Shown: in pieces, positions 47,837 through 57,282 of the stretch | How the letters are laid out: each line of letters begins with the position of its first letter | Numbering within the stretch: the first letter of the stretch is position 1 | Source: Streptomyces sp. TRM68416 | GTDB lineage: Bacteria > Actinomycetota > Actinomycetes > Streptomycetales > Streptomycetaceae | Length of the DNA: 58,074 nucleotides | Direction of reading: 5' to 3' | NCBI RefSeq assembly: GCF_014596915.1 | Contig: NZ_JACVWU010000040.1 | Location: forward strand, 1-58,074 | The notes under the pieces: generated by a model | Told to the model about the DNA's origin: nothing | Seen by the model: only the letters and a program-made list of their open reading frames with translations | Database searches by the model: none | Position numbers and translations under genes: made by a program

Positions 47837-50437
47837 GTGGCCAAGCTCACGCTCGCGCAGTTGGAGCGGCACCTGTTTGCCGCTGCGGACATCCTCCGCG
47901 GCACGATGGACGCCTCTGAATACAAGGACTACATCTTCGGTCTGCTCTTTCTGAAGCGGGCTAACGACGAGTTCGAGGCGGCGCGCGAGCAGATCGAGGA
48001 GCAGGCGGCGAGGGAACTCGGCCTCACCGGTGAGATGCTGGCCGGCTACCTGGAGCAGGAGTCGGAGTACAGCGAACGGGATGTGCTGTTCGTGCCGAAG
48101 AACGCCCGCTGGAAGTGGGTCTCGTCGGCCACGCACAACATCACCGAGGACCGGCTCCGCCCCGCCCTGCAGGCGCTGGAGGGCCAGAACTCCAAGCTCA
48201 AAGGCCTCTTCGACCACCTCGACTTCAACCGCATTGGTGGCTCCGGCGCGGCGGCAGGTGCGGCTAAGCTCGCCGACCAGCGGCTGAAGCTGCTGATCGC
48301 GCACTTCGGCCGTGTCCGCTTGCGTACGGACGACTTCGAGTTCCCCGACCTGATCGGTGCGGCCTACGAATACCTGATCAAGGAGTTCGCGGACTCGGCG
48401 GGACGCAAGGGCGGCGAGTTCTACACCCCCCGCGCGGTCGTCCGCATGATGGTCGAGCTGCTCGGCCCCCGGCAGGGCATGCGGATCTACGACCCCTGCG
48501 TCGGCTCGGGCGGCATGCTCATCCACGCCAAGGAGTACGTCGAGGAGCACGGCGGCGACACCGGCGACATGTTCTTCGCGGGCCAGGACGCCAACAGCGG
48601 CTCCTGGATCATGTCGACGATGAACATGGTCCTGCACGGAGTACGGCGCTTCGACCTGAGCACCGGTGACACGCTCGCCGAACCGACGCACGTACCGAAG
48701 TCGGACGCGGACCGCTTCGACGGGGTGCTCAGCAACCCGCCGTTTTCCATGGACTACGTTCTGACGGACCTCGCCCACCGGACACAGCGCACGACCTACG
48801 GGACGACCAGCGAGCGCGGCAAGGCCGACCTGATGTTCCTCCAGCACATGCTGTGGGAGACGAAGCGTGAGGGTCGCGGTGGCATGGTCATCACCGTCAT
48901 GCCGCACGGTGTGTTGTTCCGTGGGGGTGGGGAACAGGAGATCCGCACGGCCCTCCTGGAGGAGGACGCGATCGAGGCGGTCATCGGCCTCGCCCCGAAC
49001 CTCTTCTACGGCACCGGCATCCCCGCCTGCATCCTGGTCCTGCGTCCACCGGGCAAGAAGGATGCGGCGCGGGCGGGCAAGGTGCTGTTCATCAACGCGG
49101 ACCGTGAGTTCCACGCGGAGCGGGCGCAAAACATCCTGTTGCCGGAGCACGCCGAGAAGATCGTTACGACGTTTCGTTCGTACGCGGAGGTACCGGGCTT
49201 CTCCCGGGTGGTCACCCGGGAGGAACTGCGCGAGAACCACGACAACCTCAACATCCGCCGCTACGTGGACAATGCTCCGCCGCCGGAGCCGCAGGACGTG
49301 CGGGCGCATCTGGTGGGCGGCATGCCCAGGGCGGAGATCGAGGCGAAGAAGGAACTGCTCGACTCGTACGGGATTGCTCTGACCGACCTGTTCGCGGAGC
49401 GGGACCCCGTCGACGAGAAGTACGTGGACTTCCTGCCGGAGGGGCAGCGGCCGGACACGACGCGGCTGGCGGAGCTAGCACTTCCGCGTGAGGAAGCTCA
49501 GCGGACGGTGTTCGACAAGTGGTGGGCGGCGGAGGCCCGGCAGTTGGAGGCGGTCGCGGCTACACCGGAGCGCCTGGCCGACACGACACCGTCGGAGCGG
49601 AAGGCTGCGCTGATGGAGTTGCGCGGCGCGCTGATGAAGTCGTTCGTGGAAGACCTGGGCGGCGTGGGGCTGCTGGACCGGTACGCCTTGGCGGGCGCGG
49701 TGGCCGGCTGGTGGCACGAGGCCAAGTACGACCTGCTCGCGCTGTCGGAGAACGGGTTCGCGGGGGTCGTCGACGGCTGGGTGGAGAACGTCGAGACGAT
49801 GCTGGCACCGGAACAGGACCCGAAGACGCGGAAGCTGCGGAAACGGACGGCGGCCGAGCGGCGGCAGGCGTACGACCACAAGGTGGTCGCGGCCATCGCC
49901 CCGGACTTCCTGGAGGAGCTGGCGGCGGCGGATGCGCGGAAGGCAGACCTGGACGCGCGGTGGAAGGAACTGAACGCCGAGCCGGAGTCCTCGGAGGACG
50001 GTGAGAGCGACGAAGGTGACGGGGCCGCTGTCACACGCGAGGAAGTCGCGCTGAACGCCGAGCAGTTGGCTGAGCTGGCCTCGGTGAAGAAGGAGCGCGC
50101 GAAGGTGGGCGCGCTGATCAGGCGGCTTGAGGCGGACTTCTGGTTCGAACGGACTCCGGGTGACCAGCCCAAGCTGGGGGAGGACACACCGAGGTTGTTC
50201 CGGGCGCGAGAGGCGCTGGGGCCGGAGGGGGAGCGGCGGGTGGTGCTAGATCTGCTGCGGGGTGACCTTGCCGGGAAGCTCGATGGGCATGTGGTGCGGC
50301 GGCGGCGGGAGTTGTCGGAGACCTATGGGGTTTGGGAGGGGAAGTACGCGGTTTCGTTGAGGGAGATTCGGGAGGGGCGGGAGAAGGCGGCGGCGACGTT
50401 GGATCGGTTCCTTGAGGAGCTTGGCTATGCGCTCTAA
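47837..50437 (+). CDS. hsdM: Type I restriction-modification methyltransferase HsdM (extended)
   Basis: 866-aa N6-adenine methyltransferase. HsdM N-terminal helical domain (LERHLFAAADILRG), SAM motif I DPCVGSGGML at 219-228, EFYTPRAVVRMMVEL before it, and catalytic NPPF at 300-303 in VLSNPPFSMDYVLTD. A usual HsdM ends near 500-550 residues. This one has about 300 more, with charged, coiled-coil-like segments (KLRKRTAAERRQAYDHKV, SSEDGESDEGDGAA, SVKKERAKVGALIRRLEA). The tail may contact HsdS or HsdR. The next gene, hsdS, begins inside its stop. Confidence 0.94.
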   Translation: MAKLTLAQLERHLFAAADILRGTMDASEYKDYIFGLLFLKRANDEFEAAREQIEEQAARELGLTGEMLAGYLEQESEYSERDVLFVPKNARWKWVSSATHNITEDRLRPALQALEGQNSKLKGLFDHLDFNRIGGSGAAAGAAKLADQRLKLLIAHFGRVRLRTDDFEFPDLIGAAYEYLIKEFADSAGRKGGEFYTPRAVVRMMVELLGPRQGMRIYDPCVGSGGMLIHAKEYVEEHGGDTGDMFFAGQDANSGSWIMSTMNMVLHGVRRFDLSTGDTLAEPTHVPKSDADRFDGVLSNPPFSMDYVLTDLAHRTQRTTYGTTSERGKADLMFLQHMLWETKREGRGGMVITVMPHGVLFRGGGEQEIRTALLEEDAIEAVIGLAPNLFYGTGIPACILVLRPPGKKDAARAGKVLFINADREFHAERAQNILLPEHAEKIVTTFRSYAEVPGFSRVVTREELRENHDNLNIRRYVDNAPPPEPQDVRAHLVGGMPRAEIEAKKELLDSYGIALTDLFAERDPVDEKYVDFLPEGQRPDTTRLAELALPREEAQRTVFDKWWAAEARQLEAVAATPERLADTTPSERKAALMELRGALMKSFVEDLGGVGLLDRYALAGAVAGWWHEAKYDLLALSENGFAGVVDGWVENVETMLAPEQDPKTRKLRKRTAAERRQAYDHKVVAAIAPDFLEELAAADARKADLDARWKELNAEPESSEDGESDEGDGAAVTREEVALNAEQLAELASVKKERAKVGALIRRLEADFWFERTPGDQPKLGEDTPRLFRAREALGPEGERRVVLDLLRGDLAGKLDGHVVRRRRELSETYGVWEGKYAVSLREIREGREKAAATLDRFLEELGYAL

Positions 50438-51635
50438 CGGTTGGGGGCAGATCCCCCTGGCAGAAGTGCTTGCGGAGCCAATCCGGAACGGCGTCTCTCC
50501 TGTGGAAAGCCAGGCCTGGACTGGTGTGAGGATGCTCGGTCTGGGCTGCCTGACTGGCGAAGGTTTTCAGCCGAGCCAGCTCAAGAACGCGCCGTCCGCT
50601 ACGTACGGCTCGCATTCCGCCCTCTTGCGGGACGGTGATCTCCTGATCAGCCGGGCCAATACGCGGAATCTAGTGGGGTTGGCGGGCATCTATCGTGACG
50701 TGGGGGGACCTTGTATTTATCCCGACCTGATGATGCGTTTGCGGACTTCCCCTCGTTACTTGCCCGAGTTTCTGGAGCTGGTGCTGCGTGCTCCACGTAT
50801 CCGGCAGCGCATTGCGATCATGGCGCAGGGTACGTCTGAGAGTATGGTCAAGATCTCCGGTGGAATGCTTGGTAGTTTGCTGATTCCGGACGTCCCGATT
50901 GATGAGCAGCGGCGAATCGTTGAGGTCGTCCGTGTCGTATCGGTACATGAACGTGCTATCGGGGCGTCAATTGCGAAGCTACGAGGCATGAGGCAAGGAG
51001 TTTTGTTCGCTTCGATGGCCTCGGCTGATGGTAGGGAGGTGCAACCCGGCTGGACCCGAACGCGTCTGAAGGAAGTCGTCCCCAAGGTCGAATACGGGAC
51101 TTCGGAAGCGCTCAGTCGAGATTCGCAAGGCATTCCCGTTCTGCGCATGAACAACCTTGAGGACGGTAAGCCGGAACTCTCGGAACTCCGGTACTGCCCA
51201 GTGCTCGTACCGCACAGACTCGAACTGCGGCACGGAGACGTCCTGTTCAACCGCACGAACAGCATCGATCACATCGGTAAGTCGGGGATGTGGCGCAGCG
51301 AGATTCCGCGTGCCACGTTCGCGTCGTACCTAGTGCGGATTAATCCGGACCCCTCCCGGCTGATCCCTGAGTATCTCGTCGAGTGGCTGATGCATCCCTT
51401 GATTCGCCAGCGCGTCCGGTCGATTTCGACTGTCGCAGTCCAGCAGGTAAACGTCAATCCCACGCGGTTGTGCGAGCTGGAGATCGATATGCCGGCGGAT
51501 CCAACCGAGCAGCGACGGATCGTCGACGCGCTATACGCATGTGACGAGCAGATCGAGGGTGAGCGGGCGGAACTGGCGAAGCTGCGAGCCCTGAAGACGG
51601 GACTCGTGGATGATTTGCTGACGGGGCGAGTCTGA
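50427..51635 (+). CDS. hsdS: Type I specificity subunit HsdS
   Basis: 402 aa from the ATG at 50427, overlapping the hsdM stop by 11 bp, with GAGGAG 8 nt upstream. Two target-recognition domains, each followed by a conserved helical repeat: LIPDVPIDEQRRIVEVVRV and EIDMPADPTEQRRIVDALYA. It determines the bipartite DNA target. The gene is visibly less GC-rich than its neighbours, with many A- and T-ending codons and a rare TTA in the first half, pointing to import or exchange of recognition domains. hsdR lies about 2 kb further on, not adjacent. Confidence 0.94.
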   Translation: MRSNGWGQIPLAEVLAEPIRNGVSPVESQAWTGVRMLGLGCLTGEGFQPSQLKNAPSATYGSHSALLRDGDLLISRANTRNLVGLAGIYRDVGGPCIYPDLMMRLRTSPRYLPEFLELVLRAPRIRQRIAIMAQGTSESMVKISGGMLGSLLIPDVPIDEQRRIVEVVRVVSVHERAIGASIAKLRGMRQGVLFASMASADGREVQPGWTRTRLKEVVPKVEYGTSEALSRDSQGIPVLRMNNLEDGKPELSELRYCPVLVPHRLELRHGDVLFNRTNSIDHIGKSGMWRSEIPRATFASYLVRINPDPSRLIPEYLVEWLMHPLIRQRVRSISTVAVQQVNVNPTRLCELEIDMPADPTEQRRIVDALYACDEQIEGERAELAKLRALKTGLVDDLLTGRV

Positions 51636-51756
51636 GGGTGCTGCTGGGGAGGGCGCCCTTGTAATAGGCGGGTTTGGGCCACTCTGGTCCCCAGCCCAGT
51701 TGGTCGCGGCTCTCGGAGCTGGCCCGAATGTGCCAGTTGGTGCCGCTGCTGCATGG

Positions 51757-51978
51757 TCAGGCCGAGAGTTCGCCGCCCTTGACGGCTGCCACGAACGATG
51801 ACCAGCCGGGGGCCGGGAAGATCAGCGCGGGGCCGTCGGGGGCCTTGGAGTCACGGACGGGGACGCCGGACGGATATCCGTCCAGGACTTCGACGCAGCT
51901 CCCCGACTCGTTCCCGCTGTACGACGACTTGCGCCATCCGCTCAACGCGGAGGAGTCCGAGATGGTGGGCTCAGCCAT
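51757..51978 (-). CDS. DUF397 small protein
   Basis: 73 aa from the ATG at 51978. DUF397 signature: GWRKSSYSGNESGSCVEVLD followed by VPVRDSKAPDGPALIFPAPG and WSSFVAAVKGG. In Streptomyces this family pairs with WhiJ/XRE-DUF5753 regulators and acts as an antagonist or toxin-antitoxin-like partner (established for some pairs). It overlaps the XRE gene by 8 bp, so the two are coupled. Confidence 0.93.
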   Translation of the reverse strand: MAEPTISDSSALSGWRKSSYSGNESGSCVEVLDGYPSGVPVRDSKAPDGPALIFPAPGWSSFVAAVKGGELSA

Positions 51979-52765
51979 GGTGTCCGTATTCCTTTGCAAT
52001 TGCTCTCATCAGGACAAGGGACTCGTGCAGCGGCAGTGCGTCGCTCAGTGCGAGATCGTAGGCGCCCTGCAGCCGCTGGACCACAGCTGGGGAGTCGTGC
52101 ACCTTGCCGATGGCCAGCCCCTCGCTGTACGCGGCCGGAGGTTGATCCTCGAACCACCACAACGACAGCATGCTCTGCATGAGCGGGTGAACTCCCAAGC
52201 CGAGCGGCAGGATGTGAGCGCGCACGCGCTTGGTCTCGACCAACTTGACGATGTACGCGACCTGTTCGGCCATGATCTCGGGGCCGCCGACCGGTCGGCG
52301 TAGCACCGTCTCGTCCAGCAGTGCCCACACTACGGGCGTTACTGGGTTGCTGAGGATCTTCGCGCGCTCAAGCCGTGTGACAACGTGCCTGTCACGTTCC
52401 TCGTCACTCCGGGGAGGGAACGTCGTGCCCAGTACCGCACGTGCGTACCGCTCTGTCTGAAGGATGCCGGGCACGAAACTCAGCGCGAACTCGCGGATCA
52501 TCGTTGCCTGCTGTTCGAGTTGGCGCGCCGACTCGAAGTAGTCGGCAATCGTGCCGTCCTCCTGCGGCAGGAAGCTGCTCAGCACATCCCCCGTGTTCAG
52601 GGCCTTGTCGAGCCTCCGCGCATCCTCCTTCGACGGCACCCGGCGCCCCGCCTCGATGTGGGCGATGTGCGAACGGGTCATGACCGTCATGTCGGCCAGT
52701 TGCTGTTGCGTCAGCCCTGCCGCCTCGCGCTGATGCTTCAGCCAGTCACCGTACGTGTTGGTCAT
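51971..52765 (-). CDS. WhiJ-type XRE regulator with DUF5753
   Basis: 264 aa from the ATG at 52765, with AAGGGAG 6 nt upstream (TTG at 52771 is the alternative). N-terminal XRE helix-turn-helix (WLKHQREAAGLTQQQLADMT, SHIAHIEAGRRVPSKEDA), then the DUF5753 domain (QATMIREFALSFVPGILQTE, YARAVLGTTFPPRS, HILPLGLGVHPLMQSMLSLW). Such genes control development and local genes in Streptomyces. An inverted repeat TGTGAC-N9-GTCACA lies just upstream and is a likely autoregulatory site. The pair lies on the opposite strand between hsdS and hsdR. Confidence 0.93.
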   Translation of the reverse strand: MTNTYGDWLKHQREAAGLTQQQLADMTVMTRSHIAHIEAGRRVPSKEDARRLDKALNTGDVLSSFLPQEDGTIADYFESARQLEQQATMIREFALSFVPGILQTERYARAVLGTTFPPRSDEERDRHVVTRLERAKILSNPVTPVVWALLDETVLRRPVGGPEIMAEQVAYIVKLVETKRVRAHILPLGLGVHPLMQSMLSLWWFEDQPPAAYSEGLAIGKVHDSPAVVQRLQGAYDLALSDALPLHESLVLMRAIAKEYGHHG

Positions 52766-52777
52766 GGCCAACTCCCT

Positions 52778-52798
52778 TGTGACAAATGCCTGGTCACA
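52778..52798. promoter_or_regulatory. Probable operator of the XRE regulator
   Basis: TGTGAC-N9-GTCACA, perfect 6-bp inverted half-sites 13 bp upstream of the XRE ATG, between its start and the divergent gene at 52929. A second GTGA/TCAC pair (about 52830) follows. Confidence 0.6.
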
Positions 52799-52928
52799 CT
52801 CAACCCCCTGGCGAGCCTAGACCGTGACGTCTCACTCTGTGAACGGATCGCTACAGAACGCGAGACCCCCGCGACCGAGCGACCGGTCCGGGGGCGTGGC
52901 CATCAACCATCCCAACGGAGTTGACGAC

Positions 52929-53261
52929 ATGAATCACCGTATCGCCCGTCTCTTCGAGCCGCTGCTCCGGCTCCTGCTCCCCGGCTCCGGGCGCCGTCGG
53001 CGTACCACGACCACCCCGAAGCCCACAGAGGCACTGACCCGTCACGCACCTGGTCCGACCGCCCACCGCCCCGGCTCCCGCCCTCTCCGCGGTGAGGATC
53101 ACGCTCTCGTCCGTCCCTACCTCGTCGCCCACGAGCGGCGCGAGGAGGCCCGGCGGCAGCGGGCCCGGCGGCAGCGGGCCCGGCGGCGTGCGCTGTGGCT
53201 CGCCGTCCACGGCATCGACGTAGGGCCGCGTGTCATCCACGGAGTCGAGGTGACCGCGTGA
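52929..53261 (+). CDS. Small basic protein of unknown function
   Basis: 110 aa from the ATG at 52929 (ACGGAG upstream). N-terminal amphipathic helix (MNHRIARLFEPLLRLLLPG), an Arg/Pro-rich middle, and a basic coiled stretch (EEARRQRARRQRARRRALWL). The C-terminal LAVHGIDVGPRVIHGVEV looks like a short beta unit. This pattern recurs in Streptomyces beside XRE/DUF397 pairs, as far as I recall. It overlaps the next gene by 4 bp (GTGA) and is divergent from the XRE gene. Confidence 0.65.
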   Translation: MNHRIARLFEPLLRLLLPGSGRRRRTTTTPKPTEALTRHAPGPTAHRPGSRPLRGEDHALVRPYLVAHERREEARRQRARRQRARRRALWLAVHGIDVGPRVIHGVEVTA

Positions 53262-53599
53262 AGCAGGGGACGAGCGGGGTGCGGCTGCTGCCCTGGGCGG
53301 GCCCGGAAGGCAAGCGCTGCTATCTCCTGACCGACGGAACCGGCTATCTCTCCCGCGTCGCCGACAACGTCGAGAGCGTGCAGTTGGAGATGGCCACCGA
53401 CCTCCTCGGCCACGCCGCCGACATGCTCGACGATCGGCGGGCCACCCCCGCCCAACTCCGCTTCCTGCTTGCCCGGATGAGCGAGTCGCTGACCGACGTG
53501 CACCGGATCGCCGAGAGCCGCGGCGCCCGGCTCCCCGCGCCGGCCTACGAGGTCCCGGACGACCTGCCCGACCTCGACGCCCCCGTGCGGGAAGCCTGA
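53258..53599 (+). CDS. Small helical protein of the XRE-associated pair
   Basis: 113 aa from the GTG at 53258, overlapping the upstream stop by 4 bp. Begins VRLLPWAGPEGKRCYLLTDG, then helices (NVESVQLEMATDLLGHAADM, RATPAQLRFLLARMSESL), ends acidic (DDLPDLDAPVREA). The family is one I recall near WhiJ-like regulators but with no known role. It could be a partner of the upstream basic protein. It lies 117 bp before hsdR. Confidence 0.7.
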   Translation: MKQGTSGVRLLPWAGPEGKRCYLLTDGTGYLSRVADNVESVQLEMATDLLGHAADMLDDRRATPAQLRFLLARMSESLTDVHRIAESRGARLPAPAYEVPDDLPDLDAPVREA

Positions 53600-53716
53600 G
53601 CCACCCGCCCCGCCCTGCCCGACGCGGCCGAATCCCTCCCCTCCGCCCCGCTCAACGCGCACAATGGATCACTTGAGCGGGCAACGTGGACGGCGGGCGA
53701 AGGGCGCGGGCGGGGC

Positions 53717-56700
53717 ATGGTGGTTCAGGTGGAGCGCGAAGAGGCGGAGCGGCCGTTCGTCGACCAGCTCAAGGCCATGGGGTGGACGCATGTCCCGGGG
53801 GCGGACGTCGGCACTCTCGACGCCGGTACGCCTCTGCTCGTCGACCGGCTCGACGCCGCCCTGCGACGCATCAACCTCCTCGCAGGCGACCGTATGCCGT
53901 GGATGGACGACACCGACGTCGCCCGTTCCATCGCGGAGCTGGCCTCCGTGCCGCTGGGTCAGGGCATCGCCCAGGCCAACTTCGCCGCCACCGACCTGCT
54001 GCTCAGCGGACTTGTCCTCACCGCCCCCTCCGCCGCGCACGGTGGTGCCTCCGCCACCGTCCAGTACATCGAGTGGCACCCGGACCACGTGGGGCTCAAC
54101 GACTTCACCGTCGTCGACCAGCTCCGCGTCAAGAACCGTTCCGGGGACGTGTCCATACTCGACATCGTCCTGTTCGTGAACGGCATCCCGCTCGTCGCCG
54201 TCGAGTGCAAGAGCCCCGACCTCGCCGAGCCCGTCCGCAGCGCTGTGCTCGACCTGCGGCACTATGCGGGCGACCCGATCGAGGACGACGAGCGGTCGGG
54301 TACGGACCTGCCGCTGCCCGGCGGTGTGCCGGAGCTGTTCCGGACCGTGCAACTGCTCGTCGCCGCCACAGGCGAGACCGCCCAGCTCGGCACCATCACC
54401 TCCTCGCCCGACCACTTCCACCCGTGGCGCAGCGTGAGCCCGGAGAGCAACAGCACCCTTCTGTCCGAACTGCCGGATGAGACCCGCAAGCTCACCGAAC
54501 AGCACAAGCTCGTCGGTGTGGTTCTGCGACCGGCCTCGCTCCTCACCTTCGTACGCCACTATGTGATCCCGCTCCCCGTCGAGACCGACTCCGGCGCCGT
54601 GCGGACCGTCAAGGCAGTCGCACGCCATCAGCAGTACCGGGCGGCCGAGAAGGCCGTGCGGAAGCTGCTCACCGGTCGTGCCCGCGGCGGACCTGTCCTC
54701 GACGACGAGCGCGGCGGTGTCATCTGGCACACCCAGGGATCCGGCAAGAGCCTCACCATGACCTTCCTGGTGCGCCGAGTCCATCTGCACCCGGTGCTCA
54801 GTGAGTTCATGGTCGTCATCGTCACCGACCGTACTCAGCTTCAGGATCAGCTCTCCGAGACGCTGAAACTGAGTGAGTCGGACGTCGAGACCGCCGAGAC
54901 CCGTACCCAGATGGAGGGGCTGCTGCGGGACGGTGGCCGTCGGGTCGTCTTCGCGATGATCCAGAAGTACGGGGGAGGCTTCACCTTCGCCGCCGAGGCC
55001 GAGGGGGACGGCGACGACCGGGACGTCGTAGCCGAGTACAAGGACGCCGAGCGCGCCAGGAAAGGCCGCAAGCGGCGTCAAGAGGCGGCGCCGGTCCCGA
55101 AGTTCCCCGAGTGCAACACCTCGTCTGACATCCTCATCCTCGTCGACGAGGCGCACCGCTCGCACACCAGCGTGCTGCACGCGGCCCTGCGCAAGGCCAT
55201 TCCCAACGCCGCGAAGATCGGGTTCACCGGTACGCCGATCATGACCGGCGAGGCGGCCGACACACGCCGGATCTTCAGCGGCGGGCCGGACAGGGGCTTC
55301 CTCGACGAGTACCGCATGGAGGAGGCCGAACAGGACGGTGTCGTCGTCCGGATCCGGTACGAGGGGCGTACCGGCGAGGGCAAGGTTCGGGACAAGCAAG
55401 GCCTGGACCGTGCGTTCGAGGATCTGATCCGCGACCGCACGGAAGACGAAAAGGCGACTCTGCTCAACAAGTGGCCCACCGAGCGGGACGTCGCCGAGTC
55501 GTGGCCGGTGATCTGCGCCAAGGCCGAGGACATGCTGGAGCACTGGGTGCGCTGGGTGCTGCCCAGCGGCGGGTTCAAGGCCCAGGTCGCGGCCGTCAGC
55601 CGGAAGGCCGCCGTCGAGTACCACCATGCGCTGCGCCGGGCGCGTGACGAACTCCTGTCGGAACTGTCGGAGTTCAAGCCCGAGTCTGTCCAGGGGATCC
55701 CGCTCAAGGACCTGCCAGAGCGCCTCCGGTACCTTTACCAGGCTTACGAATACCGGGCCCTTCTGCGTCGAATCGACTTCGTGCCCGTCATTTCCCCGGG
55801 GGCGGAGCGCAAGCGCCGAAAGTGGCTGCACTGGACCGACCCCAGTCGGCAGAAGGTGTACATCGAGCGTTTTCACGAAGCCTTCCCACAGCTGCCGCCT
55901 GAGCCCGACTGGGTCGCCGCGGCGCCCTTCAACGTTCCCGAGCCCGACATCCCGGAGGACGGCCTTGGTGCCGACACCCCGTGGTCGGACATTCCGACCG
56001 GTGAGCCAGAGCAAAAGGGGCCGTCTAAGGCCGCAGTCCCCGACCCCGTCCATCCCGAGAGTCCCATCGCCTTCCTGATCGTGAAGTCGATGCTGCTCAC
56101 CGGCTTCGACGCGCCGCGCGAGCAGGTGCTCTACCTCGACCGGCCGATCCGCGACGCCGAGCTGCTGCAAGCCGTCGCCCGGGTCAACCGGCCCGCGCCG
56201 GGCAAGAAGGTCGGCTATGTCGTGGACTACTACGGCGTGTTCGAGCACCTTTCCAGCGCTCTCGCCGACTACCGGAAGACCGACGTCGACGACACCATGC
56301 GCAGCCTGTCCGAGGAGGTCGCGGAGCTGACGCCTGCCGCTGATCGGGTCCGCGATTTCCTCGCTGGACACGGCATCACGGACGCGGATCTCACCGACCT
56401 CGCCCGGCTGCGCAACGCTGTGCTGTCCTTCGAGGACGAGACCGTCCGCATCGGATTCGACGAAGCGCTCCACGAGTTCCTTGCCGTACTGGAGCGTGTG
56501 CTCCCGCACGAAGATGCGCTGGACCATCTGCCGGACGCACGGCGCTGGGGCATGCTGCAGAAGCGCATCCGGCGCCTGTACCGGGATGACACGGGCGGGA
56601 CTTTCACCTTGCGTCGCTACGGGCGCAAGGTGCGGTCCATGATCGCCGACCATCTGGAGGGACCGGAGATCGAGCAGGTCATCCCGCCCGTATCGCTCAC

Positions 56701-57277
56701 CTCTCCCGCCTTCGACGACATGGTCCGCGAGCTGCCCCCGCGCGAGGCGGCGGCCGAGATGGGGCACGCCCTCCGGTTCCACCTGGAGGAGAGGGTCCGG
56801 CGCGCGGACCCGGAGAAGTACGCCAGGCTCTCTCAGCGACTGGAGGAGATTCTCCGGCTGATGCCCGGGCGCTTCGAGGAACAGGTCGAGGAGTTCGAGG
56901 CGCTCATCGAGCAGGCCAGGCAGGAGGACGAGGAGGATCCCGCGCTCGCCGGGCTCACCCCGCTGGAACAGCGTGTTCACCGGCTCCTGGACCAGCTCTT
57001 GGAGGACACCCCCGGTGTCTCCGGCGGCACGCAGGACATGCGGCCACTGGTGATCGACGTATGCGACACGGCGGCAAGCACCATGTCCAAGGCCTCCTAC
57101 CAGGGGCAGCACCAGGACATAAACTCGCTGGCCAACGGGATTCAGAACAGACTGATCCGCGGCGGCCTCAGACCCACGACGTCCGACTGGGGGCCGCTCA
57201 ACGGCATCGCCCAGCGACTCGCCGCGTACGCGGAGGACAACCGGCAGCAGTTCCTGAGCCGGTCGCGGGGAGAATAG
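53717..57277 (+). CDS. hsdR: Type I restriction endonuclease/translocase HsdR
   Basis: 1186 aa. N-terminal nuclease domain with LDIVLFVNGIPLVAVECKS near residues 148-166 (the D...ExK of PD-type nucleases). The SF2 helicase core has Walker A HTQGSGKSLTM near 336, DEAH in ILVDEAHRSHTS near 476, TGTP in GFTGTPIMTG, and motif VI QAVARVNRP. A C-terminal helical domain ends near the stop. It cuts unmodified DNA after ATP-driven translocation. Unlike most loci, hsdR is separated from hsdMS by four small genes, so its expression is separately regulated. Confidence 0.95.
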   Translation: MVVQVEREEAERPFVDQLKAMGWTHVPGADVGTLDAGTPLLVDRLDAALRRINLLAGDRMPWMDDTDVARSIAELASVPLGQGIAQANFAATDLLLSGLVLTAPSAAHGGASATVQYIEWHPDHVGLNDFTVVDQLRVKNRSGDVSILDIVLFVNGIPLVAVECKSPDLAEPVRSAVLDLRHYAGDPIEDDERSGTDLPLPGGVPELFRTVQLLVAATGETAQLGTITSSPDHFHPWRSVSPESNSTLLSELPDETRKLTEQHKLVGVVLRPASLLTFVRHYVIPLPVETDSGAVRTVKAVARHQQYRAAEKAVRKLLTGRARGGPVLDDERGGVIWHTQGSGKSLTMTFLVRRVHLHPVLSEFMVVIVTDRTQLQDQLSETLKLSESDVETAETRTQMEGLLRDGGRRVVFAMIQKYGGGFTFAAEAEGDGDDRDVVAEYKDAERARKGRKRRQEAAPVPKFPECNTSSDILILVDEAHRSHTSVLHAALRKAIPNAAKIGFTGTPIMTGEAADTRRIFSGGPDRGFLDEYRMEEAEQDGVVVRIRYEGRTGEGKVRDKQGLDRAFEDLIRDRTEDEKATLLNKWPTERDVAESWPVICAKAEDMLEHWVRWVLPSGGFKAQVAAVSRKAAVEYHHALRRARDELLSELSEFKPESVQGIPLKDLPERLRYLYQAYEYRALLRRIDFVPVISPGAERKRRKWLHWTDPSRQKVYIERFHEAFPQLPPEPDWVAAAPFNVPEPDIPEDGLGADTPWSDIPTGEPEQKGPSKAAVPDPVHPESPIAFLIVKSMLLTGFDAPREQVLYLDRPIRDAELLQAVARVNRPAPGKKVGYVVDYYGVFEHLSSALADYRKTDVDDTMRSLSEEVAELTPAADRVRDFLAGHGITDADLTDLARLRNAVLSFEDETVRIGFDEALHEFLAVLERVLPHEDALDHLPDARRWGMLQKRIRRLYRDDTGGTFTLRRYGRKVRSMIADHLEGPEIEQVIPPVSLTSPAFDDMVRELPPREAAAEMGHALRFHLEERVRRADPEKYARLSQRLEEILRLMPGRFEEQVEEFEALIEQARQEDEEDPALAGLTPLEQRVHRLLDQLLEDTPGVSGGTQDMRPLVIDVCDTAASTMSKASYQGQHQDINSLANGIQNRLIRGGLRPTTSDWGPLNGIAQRLAAYAEDNRQQFLSRSRGE

Positions 57278-57282
57278 GGCGC

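Noticed and set aside
53669..57112. A 1147-residue open frame antisense to hsdR.
   Set aside because: It lies wholly over hsdR, which has all restriction and helicase motifs. High GC removes stop codons in shadow frames; the antisense product has no recognisable domain.
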